Below are positions 1-6,938 of a stretch of 33,033 nt of DNA, in pieces. The position numbers were made by a program, and so were the translations under genes. Location: NCBI GenBank assembly GCA_019637635.1, contig JAHBVI010000078.1, forward strand, positions 1-33,033, in the 5' to 3' direction. Position 1 is the stretch's first letter, and each line of letters starts with the position of its first letter. Source of the DNA: Anaerolineae bacterium. Lineage in GTDB: Bacteria > Chloroflexota > Anaerolineae > Promineifilales > Promineifilaceae. The notes beneath the pieces are model-generated. The model was not told the DNA's origin. It saw only the letters and a program-made list of their open reading frames with translations, and did not search any database.

Positions 1-750
1 TTAGAGGCAGTGCTGCAAAAATACCATCCCCGGCTCATTTACACCATCCCCAACTTCCAGAACCCGTCCGGGGTGTGCCTGAGTGGGGCGCGCCGCCGCC
101 AGTTGGTGGCGTTGGCCGGCCAGTACAACGTGCCCGTGTTGGAGGATGATTTTGCCGGCGATTTGCGGTACGACGGCCGTAGCCTGCCGGCCATCAAAGC
201 CCTCTCCCTACCCGGCCAGGTCATCTACATCGGCACCTTTTCCAAAATGCTCATGCCCGGCTTACGCATCGGTTTTCTGGTGGCCGAGGGGCCGCTCTTC
301 TCCCGGCTGGTCACTGCCAAGCGCGTCCATGATCTGGCCACCTCGGCGCTAATGCAGCGCGCCCTGGAACGGTACGTCACCGTCGGCCGTTACCAGGCCC
401 ATCTGCGCCGCTCCTGCCGCCTGTATCGCCAGCGCCGCGACGCCATGCTCACTGCCATTGAGCGTTACCTCCCCGCCGAAGTCCAGGTTACGCCGCCCCA
501 GGGCGGCCTGTTCATCTGGCTGCGCCTGCCGGAAAACCATTCATCACTGGAATTACTGGCACTGGCCAGGGCCGAGGGGGTGGATTTTGCCCCCGGTACG
601 CGCTTCTTTCCCGACTTTGCCGAAGGGCAACCTTACCTGCGTCTCAACTTCGCCACCCAAACGCCAGCAACCATAGATGAAGGGATTCGCCGCCTGGCGA
701 TAGCCTGGCAACGGCTGAGCGACGGCCAGCGGCTGGCGGACGGCCGTTAA
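1..750 (+). CDS. PLP-dependent aminotransferase, MocR/2-aminoadipate type (5' truncated)
   Basis: The frame is open from base 1, so the N-terminus lies outside the window; about 249 residues are visible. This is the large-domain core and C-terminal domain of a fold-type I aminotransferase. It has the block YTIPNFQNPSG, the PLP-contacting EDDF and RYDGR..LPA stretches typical of MocR-type proteins, and GTFSKMLMPGLRIG, in which the Lys encoded at 244-246 should form the Schiff base with PLP. A GGLFIWLRLP segment follows in the C-terminal domain. MocR-type proteins join a GntR winged helix to this domain and act as transcription factors. Stand-alone relatives are 2-aminoadipate/aromatic aminotransferases. 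Which of the two this is depends on the missing N-terminus. The end carries an ACGGCCGT octamer directly before the stop. A CGCCGA-AACA-TCGGCG hairpin (about 770-785) follows without a T run, so it is not a convincing terminator. Confidence 0.85.
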   Translation, partial: LEAVLQKYHPRLIYTIPNFQNPSGVCLSGARRRQLVALAGQYNVPVLEDDFAGDLRYDGRSLPAIKALSLPGQVIYIGTFSKMLMPGLRIGFLVAEGPLFSRLVTAKRVHDLATSALMQRALERYVTVGRYQAHLRRSCRLYRQRRDAMLTAIERYLPAEVQVTPPQGGLFIWLRLPENHSSLELLALARAEGVDFAPGTRFFPDFAEGQPYLRLNFATQTPATIDEGIRRLAIAWQRLSDGQRLADGR

Positions 751-927
751 AACGTCACACCGATTAGCACAACGCCGAAACATCGGCGAAATATGTATAC
801 AAAAATTAGACAAACATGAGCCAATTTGTACAATACGTTGACGGCGGTTGTACTTGTTGTAAGGTTATGCCTGGGAATGTTTGATTCTCACTTTTACGAA
901 ATTGACTATATGAGGAGTTACAAACAA

Positions 928-1935
928 ATGAAACGCATAACCTTTTTTACCCTTTTGCTGGTATTTACCCTATCCCTGGCGGCTTGTGGCGGCACAAGCG
1001 GTACCCAAGCCCCCACTATGGCCGCGACCGTTCCGCCTACGGCGACGGCCGTTGTCATGCCCACCGAAGAACCAGAAGTAGAAGAAATGGCCGGGAACAG
1101 CATTGTGGATATTGCCGTGGCCGACGGCCGTTTCACCACCCTGGTCACGGCCGTGACCGCCGCCGGCCTGGCCGAAACGCTCGCCGGTGATGGCCCCTTC
1201 ACCGTCTTTGCCCCTACCGATGACGCCTTTGCCGCCCTGCCCGAGGGCACGATTGAAGCATTACTGGCCGACCCCCAGGGCGCCTTAACCGATGTCCTGC
1301 TCTATCATGTTGTCTCCGGCGCCGTTCCGGCTGAGGCAGTGGTCGGGCTAGATGCCGCCACCACGCTCGGTGGCGAGGATGTAGCCATTGCTGTTCAGGA
1401 TGGCAACGTGCGTCTGAATGAATCTGTTACCGTCATCATCACCGACATTATGGCGGACAATGGCATCATCCACGTCATTGATGCCGTACTGCTCCCCCCC
1501 AGCATGGTTGCCGAGGAAAAACCATCCATCGCCGAAATTGCTGTAGAAAATGGCAACTTCACCACGCTGGTAGCGGCTCTGGATGCGGCCGGGCTGGTGG
1601 ATACGTTGGCCGGGGAAGGCAGCTTCACCGTCTTTGCCCCCACCGATGACGCTTTTGCGGCTCTGCCCGAAGGCACGATTGAAGCATTACTGGCCGACCC
1701 CAACGGCGCTTTAACCGACATTCTGCTCTATCATGTGGTAGATGGAGCTGTACCGGCCGAAACGGTTGTGACACTGGATGCGGCTACCACGTTATTGGGT
1801 GAAGATGTGACCATTACGGTGAGCGACGGCCGTGTCCTGCTCAATGATACCGTTGAAGTCACTACCACCGACATCGTGGCCTCCAACGGCATCATCCATG
1901 TAATCAACGCCGTTTTGTTACCCCCAGGCGAATAA
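928..1935 (+). CDS. Secreted lipoprotein with two fasciclin (FAS1) domains
   Basis: The frame is open from 826, but the ATG at 928 follows GAGGAGT at about the right distance and is the first start giving a clean signal peptide, so I use it (335 aa). Residues 1-20 are a lipoprotein signal (MKRITFF.. ending LSLAAC, lipobox Cys20). A Thr/Pro/Glu-rich spacer runs to about residue 57. Two FAS1 domains follow (about 58-190 and 202-332), each with the FTVFAPTDDAFAALP and LLYHVV motifs and ending in NGIIHVI(D/N)AVLLPP. FAS1 domains mediate adhesion or matrix contacts outside the cell. The two domains are nearly identical over the FTVFAPTDDAF..EALLADP block even at DNA level, suggesting a recent internal duplication or gene conversion. 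A strong terminator follows. Family assignment is firm; ligand unknown. Confidence 0.93.
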   Translation: MKRITFFTLLLVFTLSLAACGGTSGTQAPTMAATVPPTATAVVMPTEEPEVEEMAGNSIVDIAVADGRFTTLVTAVTAAGLAETLAGDGPFTVFAPTDDAFAALPEGTIEALLADPQGALTDVLLYHVVSGAVPAEAVVGLDAATTLGGEDVAIAVQDGNVRLNESVTVIITDIMADNGIIHVIDAVLLPPSMVAEEKPSIAEIAVENGNFTTLVAALDAAGLVDTLAGEGSFTVFAPTDDAFAALPEGTIEALLADPNGALTDILLYHVVDGAVPAETVVTLDAATTLLGEDVTITVSDGRVLLNDTVEVTTTDIVASNGIIHVINAVLLPPGE

Positions 1936-1977
1936 CCGCCACTGTAAACTTCACTTTCTTTTCTCCTCCCTTGTTTG

Positions 1978-2016
1978 ATGGCTGCGACCGTTTAGTTGGT
2001 CGCAGCCATTCTTTTT
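1978..2016 (+). terminator. Rho-independent terminator after the FAS1 gene
   Basis: Perfect stem ATGGCTGCGACC/GGTCGCAGCCAT (1978-1989 and 1998-2009) with the 8-nt loop GTTTAGTT, followed by TCTTTTTC. The T tract lies on the + side only, so it serves the FAS1 gene. It sits between the convergent FAS1 and threonine synthase genes. Confidence 0.9.
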
Positions 2017-2022
2017 CAGAAA

Positions 2023-3348
2023 TCAGTGCAGGCGCCCCGCCAGCGTCTCCCGCACCAGATCAATATCCGGTGGCAGGAGGATGGGCGGGTTGGCGTGTTG
2101 GGCTTCCACCTCGTCCAGGGCATCTTCGTGATAATGCAGTTTGAAACTGGTGAATTTGAGACCATGCGCCGTGCTGATGACAATGACCCGCTCCTGCGAC
2201 TTAATCACCCCTTGATTGACCAGTTTGAAGAGGACGGCCAGGGCTACGGCCGTGTGCGGACACGTATACATCCCGGTACGGTCAGCTAAAGCGGCGGCAT
2301 TAGCCAGTTCATGCTCCGTCGCCTGCTCCACTACCCCATCCGTCATCTGAATCGCCTGCACCGCTTTCTCATAACTCACCGGATCGCCAATTTGAATGGC
2401 CGAGGCCAGCGTATTTTGGGCGGGCAGGCTCACCTTTTCCTTGAACCCATTCAGATAACTCTGATAAAAAGGATTGGCCTTGGCCGCCTGCGCCGCCGCC
2501 AGCCGGGGCATCTTATTCGTAATCCCCAGCTCCATCAGCATCTTCAGCCCTTTGTACAGGGCGCTGATATTACCCAGATTACCCACCGGCATCACAATCC
2601 AATCCGGCGCCTCCCAATCAAACTGGCGCACAATTTCAATGCCCACCGTCTTCTGCCCCTCAATCCGCAGGCTGTTCATCGAGTTCGCCAGGTAGAGGGT
2701 ATTATCCTGCGTCATCTCGCGCACAATACGCATACAGCCGTCAAAATCGGTATCCAGCGCCAACACATGCGCGCCGTTGGCAATGGGCTGGATCAATTGG
2801 GCGCGGCTCACCTTGTTTTGCGGTAAAAACACCACCGCCGGGATACCTGCTGCCGCCGCATACGCGGCCAACGCCGCGCTGGTATCGCCCGTGCTGGCGC
2901 AGGCCACCGCCCGCACCGGGCTGCCATCGGCAATCATCTGTTTGACCACGCTCACCAGCACCGTCATGCCCAGGTCTTTGAAGCTGCCGGTATGGCTGTT
3001 GCCGCACAACTTCACCCACAAGTCCGGTACGCCAATTTGCCGCCCCAATCGCTCGGCCCAAAACAGATTGGAGTTACCCTCAAACATGCTGACGATGTTC
3101 TCGTCGCGCAGATTGGGCATCACCCACTCTTTCATCCCCCACACGCCGGAACCATACGGCCACTGCGTGGAGCCACCGCGTTCTTCCAGAATTTTCATCC
3201 AGGCCGCCGGGCTGCGCCGCCGCAGCGCCTCCACGTCATGGTACACTTCCAGCAAGCCGCCACAATGGGGGCAGGTATACATCACCTCAAAAACAGGGTA
3301 TTCACCGGGACAGCCCCGGAAACAGCGAAATCTGGCATTATAAATCAT
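2023..3348 (-). CDS. thrC: Threonine synthase
   Basis: 441 aa. Converts O-phospho-L-homoserine to L-threonine with PLP, the last step of threonine synthesis. The N-terminus holds a zinc-ribbon-like pair (Cys9/Cys13 and Cys26/Cys29, RCFRGCPG...YTCPHCGG), usual for the longer threonine synthases of Chloroflexota and Archaea. The PLP lysine is Lys124 in GNSHTGSFKDLGM. The Ser/Thr-rich ACASTGDTSAALAAYAAAAG loop and the later MPVGNLGNISALYKG glycine loop bind phosphate. Start chosen at the ATG at 3348; no clear Shine-Dalgarno is visible. A 23-bp hairpin lies 16-38 nt upstream. No T-box or other amino-acid riboswitch could be recognised. Stands alone, convergent with the FAS1 gene. Confidence 0.95.
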   Translation of the reverse strand: MIYNARFRCFRGCPGEYPVFEVMYTCPHCGGLLEVYHDVEALRRRSPAAWMKILEERGGSTQWPYGSGVWGMKEWVMPNLRDENIVSMFEGNSNLFWAERLGRQIGVPDLWVKLCGNSHTGSFKDLGMTVLVSVVKQMIADGSPVRAVACASTGDTSAALAAYAAAAGIPAVVFLPQNKVSRAQLIQPIANGAHVLALDTDFDGCMRIVREMTQDNTLYLANSMNSLRIEGQKTVGIEIVRQFDWEAPDWIVMPVGNLGNISALYKGLKMLMELGITNKMPRLAAAQAAKANPFYQSYLNGFKEKVSLPAQNTLASAIQIGDPVSYEKAVQAIQMTDGVVEQATEHELANAAALADRTGMYTCPHTAVALAVLFKLVNQGVIKSQERVIVISTAHGLKFTSFKLHYHEDALDEVEAQHANPPILLPPDIDLVRETLAGRLH

Positions 3349-3363
3349 GGGGTAGTAGAGAAT

Positions 3364-3386
3364 GGTTCAATCTTCGAGATTGAACC
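3364..3386. repeat. Perfect hairpin GGTTCAATCT-TCG-AGATTGAACC
   Basis: 10-bp perfect arms (3364-3373 and 3377-3386) with a 3-nt loop. It lies in the presumed 5' leader of thrC, 16 nt before its start codon. Seen once here. It could be a dispersed palindromic element or a leader hairpin acting on thrC translation; nothing in the sequence decides. Confidence 0.7.
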
Positions 3387-3504
3387 AATCTTGAAAAAAT
3401 GAACAATGAAACTGAACATGTGATCTAGTTTTGTAAAAATCGGTCCGTCTTCCAGTGTAAATTTTGGCTATACGCAGAAAACTGCGCCAGGATCGGGCAT
3501 TTAT

Positions 3505-3521
3505 TTGTGAGCTACTCATAA
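3505..3521 (-). other. 3'-end palindrome, copy A (TTATGAGTAGCTCACAA)
   Basis: On the minus strand this overlaps the TGA stop of the upstream 186-aa gene. Near-identical palindromes occur downstream of genes, in the same sense orientation, at 14705-14721 and 26524-26540. It may be a weak transcription end signal or a protein-binding site. Confidence 0.5.
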
Positions 3522-4076
3522 ATAATTGTGGAGGATTTGCTGGCGCACCGATTCCAGCGTTGTCAGCGACGGATCGGGGGGATGGTCTTCCAATGATTGG
3601 ATTAACAAGGCTATACCCAAGACAAACGTCTGGCTGCGGGTCACGCCAAAGGCGGCGTTCAGCGTACCATGCGCCCGACCCAAATCCAGGACTTGCTGCG
3701 GCGAGACGCGAATGGATGTCCAGGCGGCGTCCTCGTCTTTGCCGGGCAGCGGCAAATCCCACAGCAGGTAGAGTGATTCTAAATCGGTGACACCTTCGGG
3801 AATGGTGCGGGTGCGGTCGGCTACGGCACGGTGCAGCCCTTCCAGGCGCGCGGTTAGGGCGGTGATGACCAGATCGGGTACGTCGGCGCGGCTGATAGTT
3901 TCCGGCAGGATGGTGGCTAATTGTTTGAGTGTTTGTTTTTGGGCGGGGGTCAGGGCAATGTACACATTCTGGCGGCTAACGGGATGCGACGGCCGTCCCC
4001 GTTTGGGCTGTTTGTCTTTCAACAACGCCGCCAGGGTGCTGGCCTGCAAATTGTCCTTCTCTTGATCCCGGCTCAT
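3516..4076 (-). CDS. Hypothetical protein, 186 aa, paired with the AAA ATPase
   Basis: The frame can be read from 4127, but the extra 17 residues are encoded by a tandem repeat. The ATG at 4076 (MSRDQEKDN) is the better start. The N-terminal 35 residues are charged (KDKQPKRGRPSHP) and look like an unstructured DNA-contacting tail. Residues about 36-75 (SRQNVYIALTPAQKQTLKQLATILPETISRADVPDLVITALTARLE) resemble a short ribbon-helix-helix or plasmid-type DNA-binding region. The rest (LESLYLLWDLPL..., LGRAHGTLNAAFGVTRSQTFVLGIALLIQSL) is unrecognised. It lies directly downstream of the ExeA-like ATPase on the same strand, separated only by a repeat array, so co-transcription is likely. Its stop codon lies in a TTATGAG palindrome. 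Function unknown. Confidence 0.72.
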   Translation of the reverse strand: MSRDQEKDNLQASTLAALLKDKQPKRGRPSHPVSRQNVYIALTPAQKQTLKQLATILPETISRADVPDLVITALTARLEGLHRAVADRTRTIPEGVTDLESLYLLWDLPLPGKDEDAAWTSIRVSPQQVLDLGRAHGTLNAAFGVTRSQTFVLGIALLIQSLEDHPPDPSLTTLESVRQQILHNYL

Positions 4077-4080
4077 CACA

Positions 4081-4135
4081 ATGATGCGTGATGCGTGATG
4101 CGTGACCCAAGAAGTGTCACGTGTCACGTGTCACG
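4081..4135. repeat. Fold-back heptamer array (ATGCGTG x3 / GTGTCAC x3)
   Basis: Three tandem ATGCGTG units, a short spacer CCCAAGAA, then three tandem GTGTCAC units that are an imperfect reverse complement of the left side (shared CGTGA core, two bases per unit differ). It fills the whole gap between the ATPase and the 186-aa gene. No protein-coding sense. Confidence 0.85.
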
Positions 4136-4136
4136 A

Positions 4137-5012
4137 TTATCCCGCCGCCCGCCGATACTGTTGATGCTTTTCCAAAAACGCCTCTACAAAGGGTTCGTCA
4201 ATTTGTGTGCCGCCCTGCGCCAGCAGTTCCAGGCACAGATGCAAACACAACAGGCAGATACTGCGGGGATAACCGCGTGTTTCCCGCCAGATAGGTAAAA
4301 TGGCGTCGTCGGTGAATAACGGCCGTTGCTTGGAATCCCGCCCCGCCGCCAACAACCGGTACTCAATCAACGACCGGGTATCATCCGGCGTCAACGGGTC
4401 CAATGAGGAACGAGTGGCCACCCGGTCGTTAAAATCGGGCGCATCGCGTAAATTGATGTCCAGTTCCGGCCGGCCAAGCAAAATCAACTGGAACGCCTTG
4501 CCACCGCGTGGGTCGCGGAAGTTCAGCAGCCGCCGCAGTTCCACAAACTGCTCCACGCTCAACTCATGCGCCTCGTCAATGATAATCAGCGGCAAAATCC
4601 CCTTTTCACTCTGTTCCACCAGAAATGCCCGGAACTCGTTGAGCTGGTCTTCGGTGGCGCGGCGAGTACGCAGGCCAAATTCGGCGGCAATCCGGCGCAG
4701 CAGCAGCAACCCACTCTTCTTGGGCGACTCGTCAATTTTGGCGGCGGCAAAATCGGGCCGCCGGTCATAACGGCTGTGGAACCAGGAAGCCAACGTCGTC
4801 TTGCCCGTGCCAATCTCCCCCACCACCACCGAAGCCCCCTGCCCGGCCTCTACCATGTAGCTCACTTTGGACAGGGCGCGCCGTGTCTCGGTGGAGAGGT
4901 ACATGAAGCGGGGATCGGCTTCAATGGTAAACGGGGGCACCACGACGCCCAGTTTATCCCAGTCTGGTTTGTATTGTTCAAAATTGAGTTCAAATTGGCC
5001 GGTGACGTTCAT
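4137..5012 (-). CDS. AAA ATPase of the ExeA/TniB-like family
   Basis: 291 aa from the ATG at 5012. An in-frame ATG at 5048 exists, but it overlaps the -35 box and would lie upstream of the predicted transcription start. The early FMYLSTETRRALSKV stretch is the ExeA/TniB signature (PRFxYLSxxH-like). Walker A is GEIGTGKT (residues 65-72), Walker B LIIIDEAH (141-148), then LLLGRPELD and the arginine-rich NDRVATRS sensor region. Family members include ExeA of type II secretion and TniB/IstB-like partners of transposases. Here there is no secretin, peptidoglycan-binding domain or transposase nearby, so neither role can be assigned. It precedes the 186-aa gene in a probable two-gene unit and has its own strong promoter. 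Confidence 0.85.
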   Translation of the reverse strand: MNVTGQFELNFEQYKPDWDKLGVVVPPFTIEADPRFMYLSTETRRALSKVSYMVEAGQGASVVVGEIGTGKTTLASWFHSRYDRRPDFAAAKIDESPKKSGLLLLRRIAAEFGLRTRRATEDQLNEFRAFLVEQSEKGILPLIIIDEAHELSVEQFVELRRLLNFRDPRGGKAFQLILLGRPELDINLRDAPDFNDRVATRSSLDPLTPDDTRSLIEYRLLAAGRDSKQRPLFTDDAILPIWRETRGYPRSICLLCLHLCLELLAQGGTQIDEPFVEAFLEKHQQYRRAAG

Positions 5013-5019
5013 GGCGCTG

Positions 5020-5048
5020 ATCGTATATAAGGAGCGCGAAGTTGTCAA
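5020..5048 (-). promoter_or_regulatory. Sigma70-type promoter giving a leaderless ATPase mRNA
   Basis: On the minus strand: TTGACA (5048-5043), exactly 17 bp, then TACGAT (5025-5020). Seven bases later comes the ATG at 5012, so the start codon coincides with the expected +1. There is no room for a Shine-Dalgarno sequence. Confidence 0.75.
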
Positions 5049-5128
5049 GTTTATGGCAAAACCGGCATGTTTTGGGGGATAGGTGGATATACTACATCAT
5101 TTTTCGCAATCTATAGCCTATAGATTTG

Positions 5129-5157
5129 TTGACATAGTGTTTTATTTTTGTTAGACT
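5129..5157 (+). promoter_or_regulatory. Sigma70-type promoter facing into the gene-free region
   Basis: TTGACA (5129-5134), 17-bp spacer, TAGACT (5152-5157). No credible coding sequence follows before the terminator at 5293-5330, so it may drive a short non-coding transcript. Confidence 0.6.
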
Positions 5158-5245
5158 GGCCTTAGTTTTCACTCACTGCCCATACATGATACCTGTTAAG
5201 TTCGTTTTGGGCATGGATGCAGCATTACCAGGCTGTATAAGCATT

Positions 5246-5280
5246 AAGACCCTAAGGGTTTTTGAAACCCTTAGGGTCTT
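5246..5280. repeat. Perfect 16-bp-arm palindrome (AAGACCCTAAGGGTTT...)
   Basis: Arms at 5246-5261 and 5265-5280 with the 3-nt loop TTG. The CCCTAAGGG type of palindrome looks like a dispersed element rather than a terminator, since no T run follows. Confidence 0.75.
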
Positions 5281-5288
5281 CGTGCAAG

Positions 5289-5330
5289 AAAAAAGGCCAG
5301 ACGTTGCAGCGCCCGGCCTTCGTTTATTTT
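5289..5330. terminator. Two-way terminator shared by convergent transcripts
   Basis: Stem with AAGGCC (5293-5298) and GGCCTT (5315-5320) ends and partly paired interior. On the minus strand six T residues follow directly (5294-5289); on the plus strand CGTTTATTTT follows. It can end both the + transcript from 5164 and the - transcript from about 5428. Confidence 0.7.
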
Positions 5331-5428
5331 AGCAAGCTACTAAACTGTTTGGTGCCGCCAACACCCTTCACAGTGCCCCTTTATTGGGGAGGGGGTTTTT
5401 TTGTCCCCTGGTAGCTTACCGTGTCTCA
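5289..5428 (-). ncRNA. Candidate structured small RNA, - strand (about 140 nt)
   Basis: It has a near-consensus promoter and ends at an intrinsic terminator with no open frame worth the name. A 9-bp closing stem GUAAGCUAC (5419-5411) pairs with GUAGCUUGC (5340-5332, one G-U). Inside are AGGGG...CCCCCU and CCCC-AAUAAA-GGGG hairpin options and a GGUG..CACC hairpin, i.e. a multi-branched fold followed by the terminator stem. It does not show tmRNA, RNase P, SRP or riboswitch signatures and is not an obvious 6S rod. Family unknown. Confidence 0.5.
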
Positions 5429-5434
5429 GGTAAG

Positions 5435-5463
5435 AGAATAGCATAGGCAGGTCAGGCTGTCAA
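5435..5463 (-). promoter_or_regulatory. Promoter of the minus-strand candidate RNA
   Basis: On the minus strand TTGACA (5463-5458), exactly 17 bp, TATTCT (5440-5435). Predicted start about 5428. Among the best promoter matches in the window outside the rRNA promoter. Confidence 0.7.
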
Positions 5464-5470
5464 TGACACC

Positions 5471-5541
5471 GGGAATTGGTAATTGAGTAATTATGTAATT
5501 GGGTAATTGAACAAACTAATTACTTAATTACCCAATTACAT
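5471..5541. repeat. Fold-back array of AATTACCC/GGGTAATT units
   Basis: Tandem GTAATTG-like units, then inverted copies. The outer arms ATGTAATTGGGTAATT (5493-5508) and AATTACCCAATTACAT (5526-5541) are perfect 16-bp inverted repeats. It lies between the candidate RNA promoter and the next gene. Confidence 0.85.
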
Positions 5542-5583
5542 GGTTTTGTCTGCGCCAGTTGTGGCAGGGTTTGGCTTGCCTGT

Positions 5584-6900
5584 TTGCTGCTCTTGCCGGG
5601 AAAAGCTGAGCGGAACGTGGCTCTTCCGGCGGGAGAAGTTTCGGCCAATTTGTTAGCGGCCCAGGAGCGCCTGGCGCAGTTGCAGGCCAAATCACGCGCA
5701 GAGCGGCTGGCGCAAGGCGCGCCGGTTGATCGGACTGCTCACGGCCGTACCCCCCCCATTCCTGCCACCTCCCCTCTGCAGCCACCTCCCGACCTGCCCG
5801 CTCATTTGGGCTGGGATAGTGCGGCGGTGACGGCCGTTGCCCGGAAGAATGAGATTAAAAGATTGGCGGTGGTCGGTTGGCAGCCAACCGCGACACCGCG
5901 AGATTGGGAGATTACAGAAAACGCTCAATCTCCCAATCTCCCAATCTCCCAATCTCCCAATCCCTCCCCTTCGACTACCATTAAATTGTACCCCGACATC
6001 GCCGCCGGGCTGTTCCAGCGGGAATTGACGGCGGCGGGGCGCATCTGGCTGCTGCTGCGGCATCTGGATAGCAATGGGCGCGGCTGGCTGGATATGGCGG
6101 CAGTGCGGGCGCAGTTGACCGGCAAGGAATCCCCCTGGCGGGTGTGCGGTTGGCGGCAATTGCGTAATTTGTTAGCAGAGGGGGACGGGATATTTTGGGT
6201 GCGTGGAGACGGCCGTATCTGGTTCCGTTCCACCGCCCACGTGGCAGCGTCTTTGCAAATACCGCGCCTGGCGCTGCCGCCGGTGGCGCTGCCGGTTTCC
6301 GTCCTGACGTTACCCATCGGCCAGATGCGCGCCCATCTGTACGCGGCTTTTCACAGCAGCCGGGCGGGCAAAACACCGGCGGGCCAACCGGCGTCCCCCA
6401 TCGCCCGTGACACCATCAGCAGCCTCACCCACGTCATACCGCGCACCCAACGCCGCTATGAAAAGGCGGCGCGTGTCCGCGCCGACCGCAATTTCGCCAT
6501 TGGTGGTAAGGTCAGCGAGACGGTGCTGGAAGAAGCCGCCTGGCAGCACGGCCAGGCGACATTCCGACTAAACGACAAGAAAGGCGTCCAGGGAAAAACG
6601 AATCAAGGTTACATCGCCTGGCAATTACCCAACAGTTATACCGGGCCACACCGGTTACAGCCCAAGGGCCAACAAAAACGAATCAATCAGGCATTGTCAG
6701 ACCTGTTTATGCAAGGGATGACGGGGAACGGACAAAGCCGCATGGAAAAGCGTTTTTATGGTCACGGCCGTGCCGCCGCCCAGGCGTATAATCGGGGGGT
6801 AACACAAGATATTTATTGGAATGACGGCCGTAGTGGGAACGGCCGTGCCCGCATCTGGCATTGTCTGGCAGCGACACAGAACGCGCCGGGTCGGAAATAA
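5584..6900 (+). CDS. Hypothetical protein with winged-helix-like region, array inside the frame
   Basis: The frame is open from 5491 to 6900 with no ATG in the first third. The TTG at 5584 is only the most upstream candidate and the true start is uncertain (438 aa if TTG is used). The N-terminal part has an Ala/Leu/Gln-rich helix (AAQERLAQLQAKSRAERLAQG) and a Pro-rich stretch. About residues 106-130 (DWEITENAQSPNLPISQSPNPS) are encoded by a GGAGATT-type repeat array. After it, AAGLFQRELTAAGRIWLLLRHLD...WRQLRNLLAEGDGIFWVRGDGRIWF looks like a winged helix, and ISSLTHVIPRTQRRYEKAARV like a second helix-turn-helix. The C-terminus (RFYGHGRAAAQAYNRGVTQDIYW) is unrecognised. A DNA-binding role, perhaps in replication of a mobile unit, is possible but unproven. 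It faces away from the ATPase pair. Confidence 0.65.
   Translation: MLLLPGKAERNVALPAGEVSANLLAAQERLAQLQAKSRAERLAQGAPVDRTAHGRTPPIPATSPLQPPPDLPAHLGWDSAAVTAVARKNEIKRLAVVGWQPTATPRDWEITENAQSPNLPISQSPNPSPSTTIKLYPDIAAGLFQRELTAAGRIWLLLRHLDSNGRGWLDMAAVRAQLTGKESPWRVCGWRQLRNLLAEGDGIFWVRGDGRIWFRSTAHVAASLQIPRLALPPVALPVSVLTLPIGQMRAHLYAAFHSSRAGKTPAGQPASPIARDTISSLTHVIPRTQRRYEKAARVRADRNFAIGGKVSETVLEEAAWQHGQATFRLNDKKGVQGKTNQGYIAWQLPNSYTGPHRLQPKGQQKRINQALSDLFMQGMTGNGQSRMEKRFYGHGRAAAQAYNRGVTQDIYWNDGRSGNGRARIWHCLAATQNAPGRK
5900..5963. repeat. GGAGATT/AATCTCCC array inside an open reading frame
   Basis: GAGATTGGGAGATT, an 18-nt spacer, then four AATCTCCC units. It has the same unit and fold-back layout as the intergenic arrays at 10851, 11412, 13087, 13822 and 17245, but lies within the unknown gene and is translated as repeating SPNLPISQ-like residues. 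Confidence 0.85.
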
Positions 6901-6938
6901 TGATCCCCCATTCTAGGGATATATGATAACATCCTCAC

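Larger units (their letters stand above)
5164..5330 (+). ncRNA. Candidate small RNA, + strand (about 165 nt)
   Basis: The predicted transcript runs from the promoter at 5129 to the hairpin at 5293-5320 followed by CGTTTATTTT. It contains TGCCCA/TGGGCA complementary segments (about 5177 and 5209) and the perfect 16-bp hairpin at 5246-5280. A 48-codon frame (ATG 5186 to TAG 5332) lacks a ribosome site and spans both hairpins, so I do not call it a gene. No known RNA family recognised. Confidence 0.35.

Noticed and set aside
2311..2826. 171-residue open frame antisense to thrC
   Set aside because: It is the mirror of a well-conserved enzyme gene, rich in His, Arg and Leu as expected for an antisense reading, with no start signal.
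3349..3515. T-box or threonine riboswitch upstream of thrC
   Set aside because: The leader shows a simple hairpin, but no T-box consensus, specifier stem or switching terminator.
5186..5332. 48-codon open frame (starting MIPVKFVLGMD) in the gene-free region
   Set aside because: No ribosome site, it runs through a perfect 16-bp palindrome and the terminator stem, and the residues there merely repeat (TLRVFETLRVF) because the DNA is palindromic.
3516..6900. A complete transposon around the ExeA/TniB-like ATPase
   Set aside because: No transposase or integrase, no terminal inverted repeats and no target duplication could be found on either side.
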